A stretch of 64,000 nucleotides of DNA, taken from the NCBI GenBank assembly GCA_965243145.1, contig CBDEUB010000002.1:1736001-1800000 (forward strand), given 5' to 3'. Positions 22,144-31,402 of this stretch are shown here, one piece after another. Both the position numbers and the translations under genes were made by a program. Position 1 is the first letter of the stretch. Each line of letters begins with the position of its first letter. Below the pieces are notes generated by a model. It had not been told where the DNA came from, searched no databases, and was given only the letters and a program-made list of their open reading frames with translations. Source of the DNA: CBDBLK01 sp965243145. GTDB taxonomy: Bacteria; Bdellovibrionota; Bacteriovoracia; Bacteriovoracales; Bacteriovoracaceae.

Positions 22144-23088
22144 GTGAAAGTTATCGAACACCTTGAAAAAGGCCAAGACCCTTTTTTTTCCTATGAAATA
22201 GTCCCGCCGCCGCGCGGCCGCTCGGTTAAGGAAGTTATTGAAATTGTTAAAATGTTGGCCCCTTTTTCTCCACCGTGGATCGATGTTACCGCCCACCCCG
22301 CCGGGGCCTTTTATAACGAGAAAAGCGATGGTTCAATCGAACGGCGCATTTATAAAAAGCGCCCGGGAACCATTGGCATTTGCGGGATCATCCAAAACCG
22401 CTTCAAAATAGATACCGTGACCCATCTTCTTTGCAATGGATTTACCAGCGAGGAAACTGAAGATGCCTTGATTGAGCTTCAGTACCTGGGGATTCACAAT
22501 GTCTTGGCCTTGCGTGGGGATGGACTCAATTACAGCAAGCAAGTTACTCCTGGCCGCAGGATGAACCGTTACGCTGTCGATCTGGTGGAACAAATCGAAG
22601 AACTTAAAAAGGGCAATTTCCTCGATGAACTTTCGGGTGCTGAACCGCTCGATTTTTGCGTTGGTGTTGCCGGTTATCCGGAAAAACATTTTGAAGCACC
22701 CAACATAAAATCGGACATCTACTGGCTCAAAAAAAAGATTGAGGCGGGAGCGGAGTATGTGGTAACTCAAATGTTTTTTGATAACCAATGCTATTGGAAA
22801 TTTGTTGATCTTTGTCGGGAGGAGGGCATCCAAGTTCCCATTATTCCCGGCATAAAAGTGTTGAAATCGGCCAAACAGCTTCAGAGTATCCCGCGCCTTT
22901 TTCATGTCAATTTTCCGGATGCCTTGGTGGATGAAATTATGGCCACTCCTGAACACAGTCAGGAAATCGGACTTCGCTGGGCCATACAGCAAACTCAAAA
23001 TCTTTTGGAAGGAGGTGCCCCTTGTGTTCATTTCTATGTTATGAACGACGCTTTACAGGTGGCCGAAGTCGTCCGCAAATTTAGATAG
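22144..23088 (+). CDS. metF: Methylenetetrahydrofolate reductase
   Basis: Protein of 314 residues, TIM-barrel flavoprotein. Family features include FSYEIVPPPRGRS with the catalytic glutamate near the N-terminus, VLALRGDG (flavin and folate site), FCVGVAGYPEKH, GAEYVVTQMFFDN and PIIPGIKV. It reduces 5,10-methylenetetrahydrofolate to 5-methyltetrahydrofolate, the methyl donor for methionine synthase, which is encoded one base after its stop codon. Start GTG at 22144 follows AAGGA at a good distance. No SAM riboswitch was recognised in the 109 bp upstream. Confidence 0.95.
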   Translation: MKVIEHLEKGQDPFFSYEIVPPPRGRSVKEVIEIVKMLAPFSPPWIDVTAHPAGAFYNEKSDGSIERRIYKKRPGTIGICGIIQNRFKIDTVTHLLCNGFTSEETEDALIELQYLGIHNVLALRGDGLNYSKQVTPGRRMNRYAVDLVEQIEELKKGNFLDELSGAEPLDFCVGVAGYPEKHFEAPNIKSDIYWLKKKIEAGAEYVVTQMFFDNQCYWKFVDLCREEGIQVPIIPGIKVLKSAKQLQSIPRLFHVNFPDALVDEIMATPEHSQEIGLRWAIQQTQNLLEGGAPCVHFYVMNDALQVAEVVRKFR

Positions 23089-23089
23089 A

Positions 23090-26000
23090 ATGAATCTTCC
23101 TCTAAGCATTGCCTTTCGGGAACTAAACCAACTTTTAGAAAAGAGGATTGTTTTTCTCGACGGTGCTATGGGCACTATGATCCAAAGGTACAAATTGGAT
23201 GAAAAGGATTTTAGAGGCCAGCGCTTTCCCCATCACGGAATTGATCTCAAGGGCAATAATGACCTTTTGAGTTTAACCCGGCCAGATATTATCGAGGAAA
23301 TTCATCTCCAATACTTGGAGGCCGGGGCGGATATTGTTGAAACTAACACATTTAACGGCACTGAAATTTCCCAGGCGGATTATCAATTGGAAAGTATTGT
23401 GCCCGAACTCAATGTTGAATCCGCCAAGATTGCCAAGCGGGCCTGTCAAAAAATGATGGCCAAAAACCCCGGTAGAAAATGTTATGTGGCCGGTGCTATG
23501 GGGCCAACCAATAAAACTGCATCACTCTCTCCCGATGTGAACGATCCTGGTTTTCGGGCCGTTTCCTTTGAAGAGTTGCGCCAGTGTTATTATCAACAGG
23601 CGGAGGCCTTGTTGGAAGGTGGGGCCGATATTCTTTTGCCTGAAACGACCTTTGATACGCTCAATCTCAAAGCGGCATTGTTTGCCATCGAAGAACTGCA
23701 AGAGGCCAGGGGTGAGCGGATTCCGGTTATGATCTCTATAACCATCACCGACAAATCGGGCCGAACTTTGAGTGGCCAAACTGTTGAGGCCTGTTACAAC
23801 TCCATCAGGCACGCCATGCCTTTGAGTGTGGGGATCAACTGTGCACTCGGTGCCGAGGAAATGTATCCCTTTGTCAGTGAGTTGGCCAGAATTTCTGAAT
23901 TTTATATTTCTTGTTACCCCAACGCTGGCCTTCCGAATCCCCTTTCTGAAACCGGATATGATGAAACTCCCGAGATGACCGGAAATTTTATGCGCAAGTT
24001 TGCAGAAGACGGGTATCTCAACATTGTGGGAGGGTGTTGTGGTACAACTCCGGAACACATTAAATCTATTGTCGAAAAAGTGGGAGCATTTCCCCCGAGA
24101 AAAAAATTGCCCCCCAGTCGGGCCAGTCATTTTTCTGGCCTGGAACCACTCAAGGTGGATTTAAAAGAAGAGAACTCCTTTTTAATTGTGGGGGAGAGAA
24201 CCAATGTTACGGGTTCGCCTAAGTTTGCCAAACTTGTCAAGGAAAACAATTTGGAAGAGGGCATAAGGGTGGCACGGCAGCAATTCGTCAATGGGGCCAA
24301 TATCATCGACATTAATTTTGACGAGGGCATGATCGACTCCGCGAGCTGCATGAGAAAATTTTTAAATCTTGTCGTTGCAGAACCCGACATTGCCAGCGTT
24401 CCCATTATGATCGATTCCTCTAAGTGGGAAGTTTTAGAAGTGGGCCTCCAGTGTTTGCAAGGGAAATCCATTGTCAATTCGATAAGTTTAAAATCGGGGG
24501 AAGAAGATTTTAAAGAAAAGGCAAAACTGGTAAAGAAATACGGTGCTGCCGTAGTGGTGATGGCCTTCGATGAACAAGGCCAGGCGACTAGCAAAGAAAA
24601 CAAGGTGAAAATTTGCCAAAGGGCCTATAAAATTCTGGTCGATGAGGTGGGACTGGCCCCTTACGATATTATTTTCGATCCCAATATTTTGACTGTGGCA
24701 ACCGGACTCAAAGAACACAATAATTACGCCATTGATTTTATTGAGAGCGTTCGTCAAATTAAAAAAACCTGTCTTGGTGCGCTCACTAGCGGGGGAGTGA
24801 GCAACCTCAGTTTTTCTTTTCGCGGCAATAATGTCGTCCGTGAGGCCATCCATTCGGCCTTTCTCTATCATGCCATCGAAGCGGGCCTCGATATGGGGAT
24901 CGTCAATGCGGGGATGCTTGAAGTTTATGAAAATATTGAAGCTGAACTATTAAAAAAGGTGGAAGATGTTATTTTCAATCGCAATAATGAACAAGGCCAG
25001 GCCACTGAGACCTTGATCGATTATGCCCAAAGATTTCAGGGCCTTAACCTAAAGAAAAACAGAAATGATCTTTCGTGGAGGGAAAGCGGCCTGCAAGAAC
25101 GCTTTACTCACGCCCTGGTTCAAGGCATCCCCGATTTTATTGAGAAGGATGTGGAGGAAGCGCGCCAAAAATTGGGGTATCCGTTGGAGGTTATTGAAGG
25201 GCCTTTGATGGAGGGAATGAAGGCGGTGGGCGAGCTTTTTGGTGCCGGCAAAATGTTTCTTCCCCAGGTGGTCAAATCGGCGAGGGTGATGAAAAAAGCG
25301 GTGGCCTATCTCGAACCTTTTATGGAACGGGAGAGGGAAAAAAACAAACTGTCCCGGGAAAAGGGAACTTTTGTCATAGCGACAGTTAAAGGGGATGTTC
25401 ACGACATAGGTAAAAACATAGTGGCGGTGGTTTTGGCCTGCAATGGATACCGCGTAGTGGATTTGGGCATCATGGTTTCCTGTGACAAGCTTCTCAAAGA
25501 AATCCGCCAGCACGATGCCGATATTGTTGGCCTTTCTGGCCTTATCACTCCCTCGCTGGAAGAGATGATTTTTAATGCCCAGGAGATGCAAAAGCAGAAA
25601 ATGCAAATCCCCCTGCTCATCGGCGGAGCGACGACTTCCAAAATTCACACGGCCGTCAAAATTGCTCCCCATTACCAAGGCCCAATTTGCCATGTGGGTG
25701 ATGCCTCTCTGGTGGTTGAAGTGTGCAGTAAGCTCCTGGGCCAAAGGGAGAGAGAGGCCTTTGTGCAGAAACTCTGCCAGGAGCAGGAAAAAATGAGAGA
25801 TCATTTCTTCTCTCAAGAGGGAAAAAAAATAGTCTCTTTTGGTGAGGCCTGCAACCATGCACTCAAAACCGACTGGGACAAAGTTGATTTCTACAAACCT
25901 CAAAAAACGGGAATCCAAGTTTTTAACACACTTTCCCTGGATGAAATTATCCCTTATATAGATTGGTCGCCTTTCTTTTGGGCCTGGGAGATGAAGGGTG

Positions 26001-26815
26001 CTTATCCGCAAATATTGAAGAACCCAAAATATGCCGAGGCGGCACAAAAACTTTTTTCAGAGGCACAAGAGTTTCTTCAAGATATTATTACCAACAGGCG
26101 ATTCCGTCCGCGTGCAGTGTTGGGAATTTGGCCGGCCAATTCCGATGGCCAAAGTATTTGCTTTTATAAGGATGAATCGCGCCGTGAAATTCTCGAAACT
26201 TTCCACTTTTTGCGGCAGCAAAGTGTTTACTCTAAAGTTACGGAAGGGCAAAAAACCTTTAAATCTCTGGCCGATTTTGTAGCACCGCGAGGGTATGCAG
26301 ATTACGCCGGCATTTTTTTGGTGACTGCCGGCGAAGAAGTTGAACAGTACGCCTCCACTTTTAAGGAGAAGGGGGACGATTATAGTTCCATTTTTATTAA
26401 AATTTTGGGCGATCGCGTGGCCGAGGCCCTGGCAGAAATGTTGCACAAAAGAGTGCGCGATTTGTGGGGGTACGGCATCCAGGAAAATTTAAGCATGGAA
26501 GATTTGATTAAAGAAAAATACCGCGGGACGCGGCCAGCACCGGGGTATCCGGCGTGCCCCGATCACACGGAAAAGAAAAAAATATGGACTCTTTTGGATG
26601 TCGAAAACAATACGGGGGCGACATTGACCGAAAATTTTTCCATGGTTCCCGCCAGTTCCGTTTGCGGTTATTATTTTGCTTACCCCTACTCGAAATATTT
26701 TAACTTGGGAAAAATTGGCAGAGATCAAGTGCTCAATTACTCCCGCAAAAAAGATATTCCTTTGCGGGAAATGGAGCGGTGGCTGTCTTCCCACCTTGGC
26801 CATTCGCCTTCATAA
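23090..26815 (+). CDS. metH: Cobalamin-dependent methionine synthase
   Basis: Protein of 1241 residues with all four modules. The homocysteine-binding domain (about 5-330) contains zinc cysteines in GINCALG and GGCCG (Cys316, Cys317). The pterin-binding domain starts with VGERTNVTGSPKF. The cobalamin cap and binding domain carry the B12 motif DVHDIG (Asp769, His771), and the C-terminal activation domain carries RPAPGYPACPDH. It transfers the methyl group from methyltetrahydrofolate to homocysteine through methylcobalamin. Immediate coupling with metF makes a two-gene methyl-cycle unit. Its last 6 bp overlap the convergent gene at 26810-27316. Confidence 0.98.
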   Translation: MNLPLSIAFRELNQLLEKRIVFLDGAMGTMIQRYKLDEKDFRGQRFPHHGIDLKGNNDLLSLTRPDIIEEIHLQYLEAGADIVETNTFNGTEISQADYQLESIVPELNVESAKIAKRACQKMMAKNPGRKCYVAGAMGPTNKTASLSPDVNDPGFRAVSFEELRQCYYQQAEALLEGGADILLPETTFDTLNLKAALFAIEELQEARGERIPVMISITITDKSGRTLSGQTVEACYNSIRHAMPLSVGINCALGAEEMYPFVSELARISEFYISCYPNAGLPNPLSETGYDETPEMTGNFMRKFAEDGYLNIVGGCCGTTPEHIKSIVEKVGAFPPRKKLPPSRASHFSGLEPLKVDLKEENSFLIVGERTNVTGSPKFAKLVKENNLEEGIRVARQQFVNGANIIDINFDEGMIDSASCMRKFLNLVVAEPDIASVPIMIDSSKWEVLEVGLQCLQGKSIVNSISLKSGEEDFKEKAKLVKKYGAAVVVMAFDEQGQATSKENKVKICQRAYKILVDEVGLAPYDIIFDPNILTVATGLKEHNNYAIDFIESVRQIKKTCLGALTSGGVSNLSFSFRGNNVVREAIHSAFLYHAIEAGLDMGIVNAGMLEVYENIEAELLKKVEDVIFNRNNEQGQATETLIDYAQRFQGLNLKKNRNDLSWRESGLQERFTHALVQGIPDFIEKDVEEARQKLGYPLEVIEGPLMEGMKAVGELFGAGKMFLPQVVKSARVMKKAVAYLEPFMEREREKNKLSREKGTFVIATVKGDVHDIGKNIVAVVLACNGYRVVDLGIMVSCDKLLKEIRQHDADIVGLSGLITPSLEEMIFNAQEMQKQKMQIPLLIGGATTSKIHTAVKIAPHYQGPICHVGDASLVVEVCSKLLGQREREAFVQKLCQEQEKMRDHFFSQEGKKIVSFGEACNHALKTDWDKVDFYKPQKTGIQVFNTLSLDEIIPYIDWSPFFWAWEMKGAYPQILKNPKYAEAAQKLFSEAQEFLQDIITNRRFRPRAVLGIWPANSDGQSICFYKDESRREILETFHFLRQQSVYSKVTEGQKTFKSLADFVAPRGYADYAGIFLVTAGEEVEQYASTFKEKGDDYSSIFIKILGDRVAEALAEMLHKRVRDLWGYGIQENLSMEDLIKEKYRGTRPAPGYPACPDHTEKKKIWTLLDVENNTGATLTENFSMVPASSVCGYYFAYPYSKYFNLGKIGRDQVLNYSRKKDIPLREMERWLSSHLGHSPS

Positions 26816-27316
26816 ATTGCTCAGCATATTGTCAATAAGAGTGTGATAGGGCGACATTCCCCAAATCAGGATTTGTTTTTCCTTGGTGGTTTCGTTTCGC
26901 GGGCGAAATTTCCTCTCGTGTTTGGCCTTCCTGATAAAATTGTTGACATCTCTCAGTTTTTCCTGCAATTTCTCGCGCTCATCTTGAGTCAGCCAAACTT
27001 TCTGAACATTTAACATGACCTCCTTGTTCCATTCCTTTTTATAATATTCGTTGACCAGGCCAGAGAAAAGTTCTTTTAATTCGGCCTTGATGGAGGCCCT
27101 TTCGTTGGCCTGGGCCAACCAATAGTTTTTCTTGGACAAGTTTAAACTATACTCGGAATTTTTATAGTGAATCATCCCCCGCATCAGCAAAATGGAAAGG
27201 ATATTGACTAGCAGATTGTGGTTGAGTCCGGTATCTTTTTGGATGGCAAAGAGTTTGCGCGGGCATTTCTCCAAACATTCCAAAACGATCCTTTCAACGA
27301 TGAGAACACCTTGCAT
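26810..27316 (-). CDS. Unknown wHTH-like protein
   Basis: Protein of 168 residues, not recognised with certainty. The N-terminal 60 residues (VLECLEKCPRKLFAIQKDTGLNHNLLVNILSILLMRGMIHYKNSEYSL) look like a winged helix-turn-helix. The rest is a charged helical region, possibly coiled coil. The C-terminus ends with a hydrophobic helix. The gene lies 24 bp after another small HTH-type gene on the same strand, so the two may form a regulatory pair. Resemblance to the TIGR02147-like regulators was considered but is too weak to assign. Confidence 0.7.
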   Translation of the reverse strand: MQGVLIVERIVLECLEKCPRKLFAIQKDTGLNHNLLVNILSILLMRGMIHYKNSEYSLNLSKKNYWLAQANERASIKAELKELFSGLVNEYYKKEWNKEVMLNVQKVWLTQDEREKLQEKLRDVNNFIRKAKHERKFRPRNETTKEKQILIWGMSPYHTLIDNMLSNL

Positions 27317-27340
27317 TTGGCCTCCTTTGGGTGTGTGCAG

Positions 27341-27652
27341 TTATCCCATGAGTTTCAGGTGCGATTTTTCGACAATTTGTTTCATGCGTTTGGCCCGATA
27401 AATAATGGCCAGCAAATCCCGCCGCATTTTAGGGCCGAGTTCTTCAATGTTGCTGTCGTAGTTTTCAGGAGACAATCCCCCGTCAACTATCTTTTTCATG
27501 GCCAAATATTCCGAAAGTCTCATTTCCGCCCCGTTGAGGATTCTAAAATAGCGGGTTCTTTCAATGCCCAAGGAATCGGCCAAATCTTTGCGGTAGGAAA
27601 GGTGATTGAGGGCCTGAAATTCCTCAATAAGCCTTTTTTGTTCGGGAATCAT
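27341..27652 (-). CDS. Small HTH-like protein
   Basis: Protein of 103 residues starting at the ATG preceded by AGGAGGTTTG on the minus strand (27652); a longer in-frame start at 27682 lacks such a site. The N-terminal half (YRKDLADSLGIERTRYFRILNGAEMRLSEYLAMKKIV) resembles a Cro/Xre-type helix-turn-helix, with LADSLGIERTRYFRILNG as the recognition part. The C-terminal half is a basic helix (LGPKMRRDLLAIIYRAKRMKQ). It is probably a DNA-binding regulator, co-oriented with the winged-helix gene downstream. Target genes are unknown. Confidence 0.75.
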   Translation of the reverse strand: MIPEQKRLIEEFQALNHLSYRKDLADSLGIERTRYFRILNGAEMRLSEYLAMKKIVDGGLSPENYDSNIEELGPKMRRDLLAIIYRAKRMKQIVEKSHLKLMG

Positions 27653-27823
27653 CAAACCTCCTGGCCGTGCAAATTTGCTCATATAGGGACAAGCAAGATC
27701 GATGCCAACTTTGGGAGAGGGGCCAACCTATTGAAATTGGCCTAATATTGGGATATTCATTGCAAGCGTGGTGCTTTGCAATGCTAATATGCCCTCGTTA
27801 AAGGGCCAAACCAGGAGTTCCTT

Positions 27824-28246
27824 ATGGAAAAACTCGTCTATTTCTTTTCTGCCGTCTTTTTTGCCACGAACATTTTGGCCAGTACTCAACCCCAAAATGT
27901 TATCCCCCAACCCGAAAGTGTCCTCTGCGATGATTTACCTATTCCCGAGGCCACGAAAGGAGACCGTTGGCTTATGGCATCCAACTGGAACGATAAAACG
28001 ACAAGGGAAGGATTGCTTAAAGTCTTTGAAGCACTCTCAACTCGCGGAGTTGTTGTGCAAAATATTTTTGGATTCTTACGCAATGATAATACCTTTTATA
28101 TCTCTTTTGAATTTAACCCTTCAAAATATTACCCCACGGATAGAGCAGCTGAACAGGCCAAAACGCGCATGTTGGATACTTTGATTGCTATTGAAGGTAT
28201 TTCAGTAGTGTGCGATACTCCAATGTCTCTCGCTTCTCCCCAGTAA
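27824..28246 (+). CDS. Small exported protein of unknown function
   Basis: Protein of 140 residues, not recognised. A signal peptide (LVYFFSAVFFATNILAST, about 4-20) is followed by a compact alpha/beta region with one cysteine near each end (VLCDD and VVCDT), which could form a disulphide in the periplasm. A ribosome site (CAGGAG) precedes the ATG. It is transcribed alone and ends in a strong hairpin terminator. The two cysteines and the small size suggest a periplasmic domain, but no function can be given. Confidence 0.75.
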   Translation: MEKLVYFFSAVFFATNILASTQPQNVIPQPESVLCDDLPIPEATKGDRWLMASNWNDKTTREGLLKVFEALSTRGVVVQNIFGFLRNDNTFYISFEFNPSKYYPTDRAAEQAKTRMLDTLIAIEGISVVCDTPMSLASPQ

Positions 28247-28251
28247 GTTAT

Positions 28252-28300
28252 ATAGCTACTCCTGTCCATTTTTGGGCGGGAGTAGTTTTCGCTATTTTTT
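28252..28300 (+). terminator. Rho-independent terminator
   Basis: Stem CTACTCCTGTCC / GGGCGGGAGTAG extended by outer ATAGC / GCTAT and followed by TTTTTT, six bases after the stop of the small exported protein gene. Confidence 0.85.
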
Positions 28301-28320
28301 CAGCAGAATGAATGGTTGCC

Positions 28321-28614
28321 CTACTTTGAGGGAGCAAGAAGTCCCAGTTGCGCTAAGGTAACTAAGGCCCCTAGAATGGCAAAGGCAAAACTGCCCGAGG
28401 TGATAATCATTTTGAGGCCAGGCCGCGCCTCTAGTTCCTTAATATCTTTCTTGAGTTCTGCAATGTCTCTTTTGGTCGCTAAGTTGGACTCTAGGTCGTT
28501 CTTGGCCTTCTCGATCTCCCGTGCCTGGGCCTCGGCCTGTTCTTGTGTGAGGCCAGCTTGCCTTAAATGTTTTACACATTCCAAGACATTAAATACTTCC
28601 TGCCCGTTTCTCAT
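28321..28614 (-). CDS. Small coiled-coil protein with C-terminal membrane helix (DUF1640/CCDC90-like)
   Basis: Protein of 97 residues. The first two thirds are a charged helix with a coiled-coil pattern (QAEAQAREIEKAKNDLESNLATKRDIAELKKDI...), and the last 30 residues form one membrane helix (MIITSGSFAFAILGALVTLAQLGLLAP). The TKRDIAELKKDIKELE stretch next to a terminal membrane span is the usual look of DUF1640-type proteins found in many proteobacteria. Function is unknown. It stands alone between a terminator and the ExbD/TolQ cluster. Confidence 0.8.
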   Translation of the reverse strand: MRNGQEVFNVLECVKHLRQAGLTQEQAEAQAREIEKAKNDLESNLATKRDIAELKKDIKELEARPGLKMIITSGSFAFAILGALVTLAQLGLLAPSK

Positions 28615-28780
28615 TCTTGCCTCTTTTTTTGTCTTGTCGGTTCTAACTCTTAAGAATTTTAAACGGGATGAGTATTTTTGTAAATCTTTCGAGTGTTGAG
28701 ATCATTTCATCTCTTTTCTAAGTCCCAAGTATTCAAAATTATTGGATAATATAGATAGAGTTGTGAGAGTGGCACAATAC

Positions 28781-29287
28781 CTAGTTGTCTTCCCCGAGAA
28801 CCACAAACTTGTAAGTTTTAAATCCCGCCTCGGCGCAAGTGTGCATCAGCCGTTGCATGATACTGTAGCGCATGGCCTTGTCTAAAACCAGGTTGACCAC
28901 TCCCGAAAAGGGTTTGGCCTGGGGGGAAGTCTTTTGGATTTGTTCAATAACGCTCTTCTTTTTCACCAATTCGTCGTAAACCGGATAGATAATGTCCATT
29001 TGGCCCAGCGGACTTTTGGCCTCCTCTCTCCGGTAAACTACCTTGTCATCGACATAGATAATTTCTTCCGAGGCCTGAACATTCACACCCGAGGTATTGA
29101 TTGAAATTGAATCCGACGGGGGAAGGGTAATTTCTTTGGGAACATTGATCACAATTCCCGAAGAGTTGTAACTTTTGAGCAGGAACACCAGGATAATCAC
29201 CAGAATGTCGAGCAGGGAAGTAATATCAAAATCGAGGATTTCCTGTTTGCCTCTTCGCCCTCGGTGGCGAATCCCTCTGGTTCTCAT
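28781..29287 (-). CDS. ExbD/TolR family protein (second copy)
   Basis: Protein of 168 residues: short basic cytoplasmic N-terminus, one membrane helix (ITSLLDILVIILVFLLKSY) carrying the conserved aspartate of the proton path (DITSLLD), and a periplasmic domain. ExbD/TolR proteins pair with a TolQ/ExbB/MotA-type channel and use proton flow to do work in the envelope. The last of three co-directional genes, tolQ-like, exbD, exbD. One channel protein with two ExbD-type proteins is the arrangement also seen in the AglRQS gliding motor of myxobacteria; whether this cluster has that role cannot be told. Confidence 0.9.
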   Translation of the reverse strand: MRTRGIRHRGRRGKQEILDFDITSLLDILVIILVFLLKSYNSSGIVINVPKEITLPPSDSISINTSGVNVQASEEIIYVDDKVVYRREEAKSPLGQMDIIYPVYDELVKKKSVIEQIQKTSPQAKPFSGVVNLVLDKAMRYSIMQRLMHTCAEAGFKTYKFVVLGEDN

Positions 29288-29302
29288 GTGCCCCTCTTTG
29301 CT

Positions 29303-29854
29303 TTAGTTGGCAAAACTTTGAATATTGCCAAAAACAATTTTGTCAAAAAGGTTAAAGTGCCGTTCATCAAAAGAACCAAAATCCCCCTTCTTTTTGGTGA
29401 AAAAGGCCGGGTCTGTTTTCTTTAAGATGCGTACGGCATCCATGACTTTAACAATCACTTCGTATTTTAAATCAATTTTGGGTTCGAGGACGATCGAGCG
29501 CTCTTCGGGGTGTTTCTTTTTGATATTTTCAATTAAATAGGCACGGAGAGTTTCAAAATCGTACTCTCCGTCATCCCTCTTTGGAAAATTTTGGATAACC
29601 TTTCCGGGGATGCCGGTTAGCATTGCCATATTCGAGGCATTGATGTGGAGAGTGAGCGCCAGAGGTTTCTTTTTAGATGGAGGTGCCGGTTTTGATGAGA
29701 TGAGAGGGACATCGCTGGCGATCTCGTAAATTTTAATAAAACTGGCCGACATAATGAGGAAGAAAATCAGGATGAAGATGGCATCCAAAATGGGAGTCAT
29801 GTTGGGTTTCTGATCGTTGGAACCTCTTCTTCTGCAACTGGGAGTTTTTAGCAT
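29303..29854 (-). CDS. ExbD/TolR family protein (first copy)
   Basis: Protein of 183 residues. N-terminus basic and cytoplasmic, then the membrane helix NMTPILDAIFILIFFLIM with the conserved aspartate (ILD), a linker rich in Pro and Lys (SSKPAPPSKKK), and a periplasmic domain. It differs strongly from the second ExbD gene 15 bp downstream, so the pair may form a heterodimer in the same motor complex. It follows the TolQ-like gene by 18 bp. Confidence 0.9.
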   Translation of the reverse strand: MLKTPSCRRRGSNDQKPNMTPILDAIFILIFFLIMSASFIKIYEIASDVPLISSKPAPPSKKKPLALTLHINASNMAMLTGIPGKVIQNFPKRDDGEYDFETLRAYLIENIKKKHPEERSIVLEPKIDLKYEVIVKVMDAVRILKKTDPAFFTKKKGDFGSFDERHFNLFDKIVFGNIQSFAN

Positions 29855-29872
29855 CGAAAACCCTCGCTCAAA

Positions 29873-30643
29873 TTACGAACTTTTCTTCTCTTGTTTCGTT
29901 CCCAAGAGGTCGAGCAACTTGACCGAAAATTCGTCAATTTCGTTGACGATTTTGCTGGCCTTGGCGCTCAAGTAGGTGTGAAGAATAATAATGGTAATGG
30001 CCACCATAAGGCCCAAAAAGGTCGTGTTCATCGCCTTGGCAATACCGAGGGTTAAAAGCTGTTGCCGCTGGGAAGGATCGGCCTGCCCGACTGCCGCAAA
30101 AGATTGAATTAACCCTTGAATGGTTCCCAGAAGTCCAAACAAAGTGGAAATGTTGGCAATCATTTGCAGATAGTTCAGACGCAATTCAACTTTGGGGATG
30201 ACTTCCAACGCTGTTGCATCGACTGCATTTTGGATTTGTTCTTCCGATTGCTCCGCCCGTTTTAATCCGCTTTTGAGAACTTTGGGAAGGGCGGCGAGAC
30301 TTCCCGAACAGATGCGAATGGCCCCTTGAATATCGTTGGAGAGGACATATCTTTGCAGTTCATTCATAAAACTTGAGCCATCGACATCGAAACGGAAACT
30401 CAATTTGGCAAAGCGTTCGAGAGCGATGGCGAGGCCCACCAATCCTACGAAGAGAATCACCCACATAAAAACCCCGCCGCTTTGGAAAAAGTCGGCGATG
30501 CTGTTAATACTGCTGGCGACGATTGAATTTCCCACATTCATGTTGGTGCCGGCCAGTGCGTTGTCGGCAAATGCCTGGTTGCCGGCATTGCCCATCACTT
30601 CCCCGGCGTTGTTTGCACCATTCGCAATTGTAGACTCATCCAT
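29873..30643 (-). CDS. MotA/TolQ/ExbB proton channel family protein
   Basis: Protein of 256 residues with three membrane helices: VFMWVILFVGLVGLAIALERF (about 58-78), a pair in the second half (MIANISTLFGLLGTIQGLIQSF and AMNTTFLGLMVAITIIILHTYL). The LGLLGTIQGLI-like and MNTTFLGLMVAI motifs are the family core. An unusual Ala/Asn-rich N-terminal extension of about 45 residues precedes the first helix. It forms the pentameric channel around the ExbD dimer encoded downstream. The ribosome site GGAGGAAGAAAC precedes the ATG. Confidence 0.93.
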   Translation of the reverse strand: MDESTIANGANNAGEVMGNAGNQAFADNALAGTNMNVGNSIVASSINSIADFFQSGGVFMWVILFVGLVGLAIALERFAKLSFRFDVDGSSFMNELQRYVLSNDIQGAIRICSGSLAALPKVLKSGLKRAEQSEEQIQNAVDATALEVIPKVELRLNYLQMIANISTLFGLLGTIQGLIQSFAAVGQADPSQRQQLLTLGIAKAMNTTFLGLMVAITIIILHTYLSAKASKIVNEIDEFSVKLLDLLGTKQEKKSS

Positions 30644-30804
30644 GTTTCTTCCTCCTGCGCTCCTGCGGCCATGAGACTTGTTTTTTTGAAGTTACCTATT
30701 CCATTCTAAAGGAATTTTGCATTTCTGGGTTTACTTTTTTCAACTTTGGAAAATTGTTCCCAAGAAATAAAGATTCCGAGTTATTAAGTTGTTTAAGACA
30801 GCTT

Positions 30805-31398
30805 CTAAGAGTAATTTTCCGGGAATAAAGACCGCTCAATTCCTTCAATAAAAATGTGGATGATTTTAATATGTATTTCCTGAATACGGTCGGTAATGGG
30901 AGAATCGACGACGATGGGGAGGTCAACCTTATCTTTGAGTTTCCCCCCGTTTTTTCCCAAAAGTCCTACAACTTTGAGTTTCTTTTGGGCGGCAATTTCT
31001 GCCGCTTTGAGGACATTTTCCGAGTTGCCCGAAGTCGATATGGCCAACAAAACATCACCCGCTTTGGCCCAACCTTCGAGAAAGCGGGCAAACACTTGAG
31101 AATAACCAAAATCGTTGGCGACGCAAGTGAGGTGGGAGGGGTCGGCGATGGAAAGGGCGGGCAAGCTGGCGCGGTCTTTGCGATAACGGCCAGTCAACTC
31201 TTCTGCAAAGTGCATGGAATCGCACAGGCTGCCGCCGTTTCCACAGCTAAAGATTCTGCCTTGGGAGCGAAAGCACTCGATCATGATTTGAGTGGCCTCT
31301 TCCACGGCGGCCACATTCTCGGGAAGACAGAGAAATGCCTCCAGCGTTTCTTTGGCCTGCAATAGGGATGCTCGGGCAAAACTTTGCGTGGGAGACAT
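30805..31398 (-). CDS. gmhA: Sedoheptulose 7-phosphate isomerase
   Basis: Protein of 197 residues of the SIS family: FSCGNGGSLCDSMHFAEELTGR (substrate loop and first metal histidine), LLAISTSGNSENVLKAA, and the C-terminal helix with HIKIIHIFIEGIE supplying further active-site residues. GmhA makes D-glycero-manno-heptose 7-phosphate, the first step toward LPS core heptose, consistent with a Gram-negative envelope. It begins 4 bp after the stop of trxA, so the two are co-transcribed, although their roles do not obviously connect. Confidence 0.93.
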   Translation of the reverse strand: MSPTQSFARASLLQAKETLEAFLCLPENVAAVEEATQIMIECFRSQGRIFSCGNGGSLCDSMHFAEELTGRYRKDRASLPALSIADPSHLTCVANDFGYSQVFARFLEGWAKAGDVLLAISTSGNSENVLKAAEIAAQKKLKVVGLLGKNGGKLKDKVDLPIVVDSPITDRIQEIHIKIIHIFIEGIERSLFPENYS

Positions 31399-31402
31399 GG
31401 GC

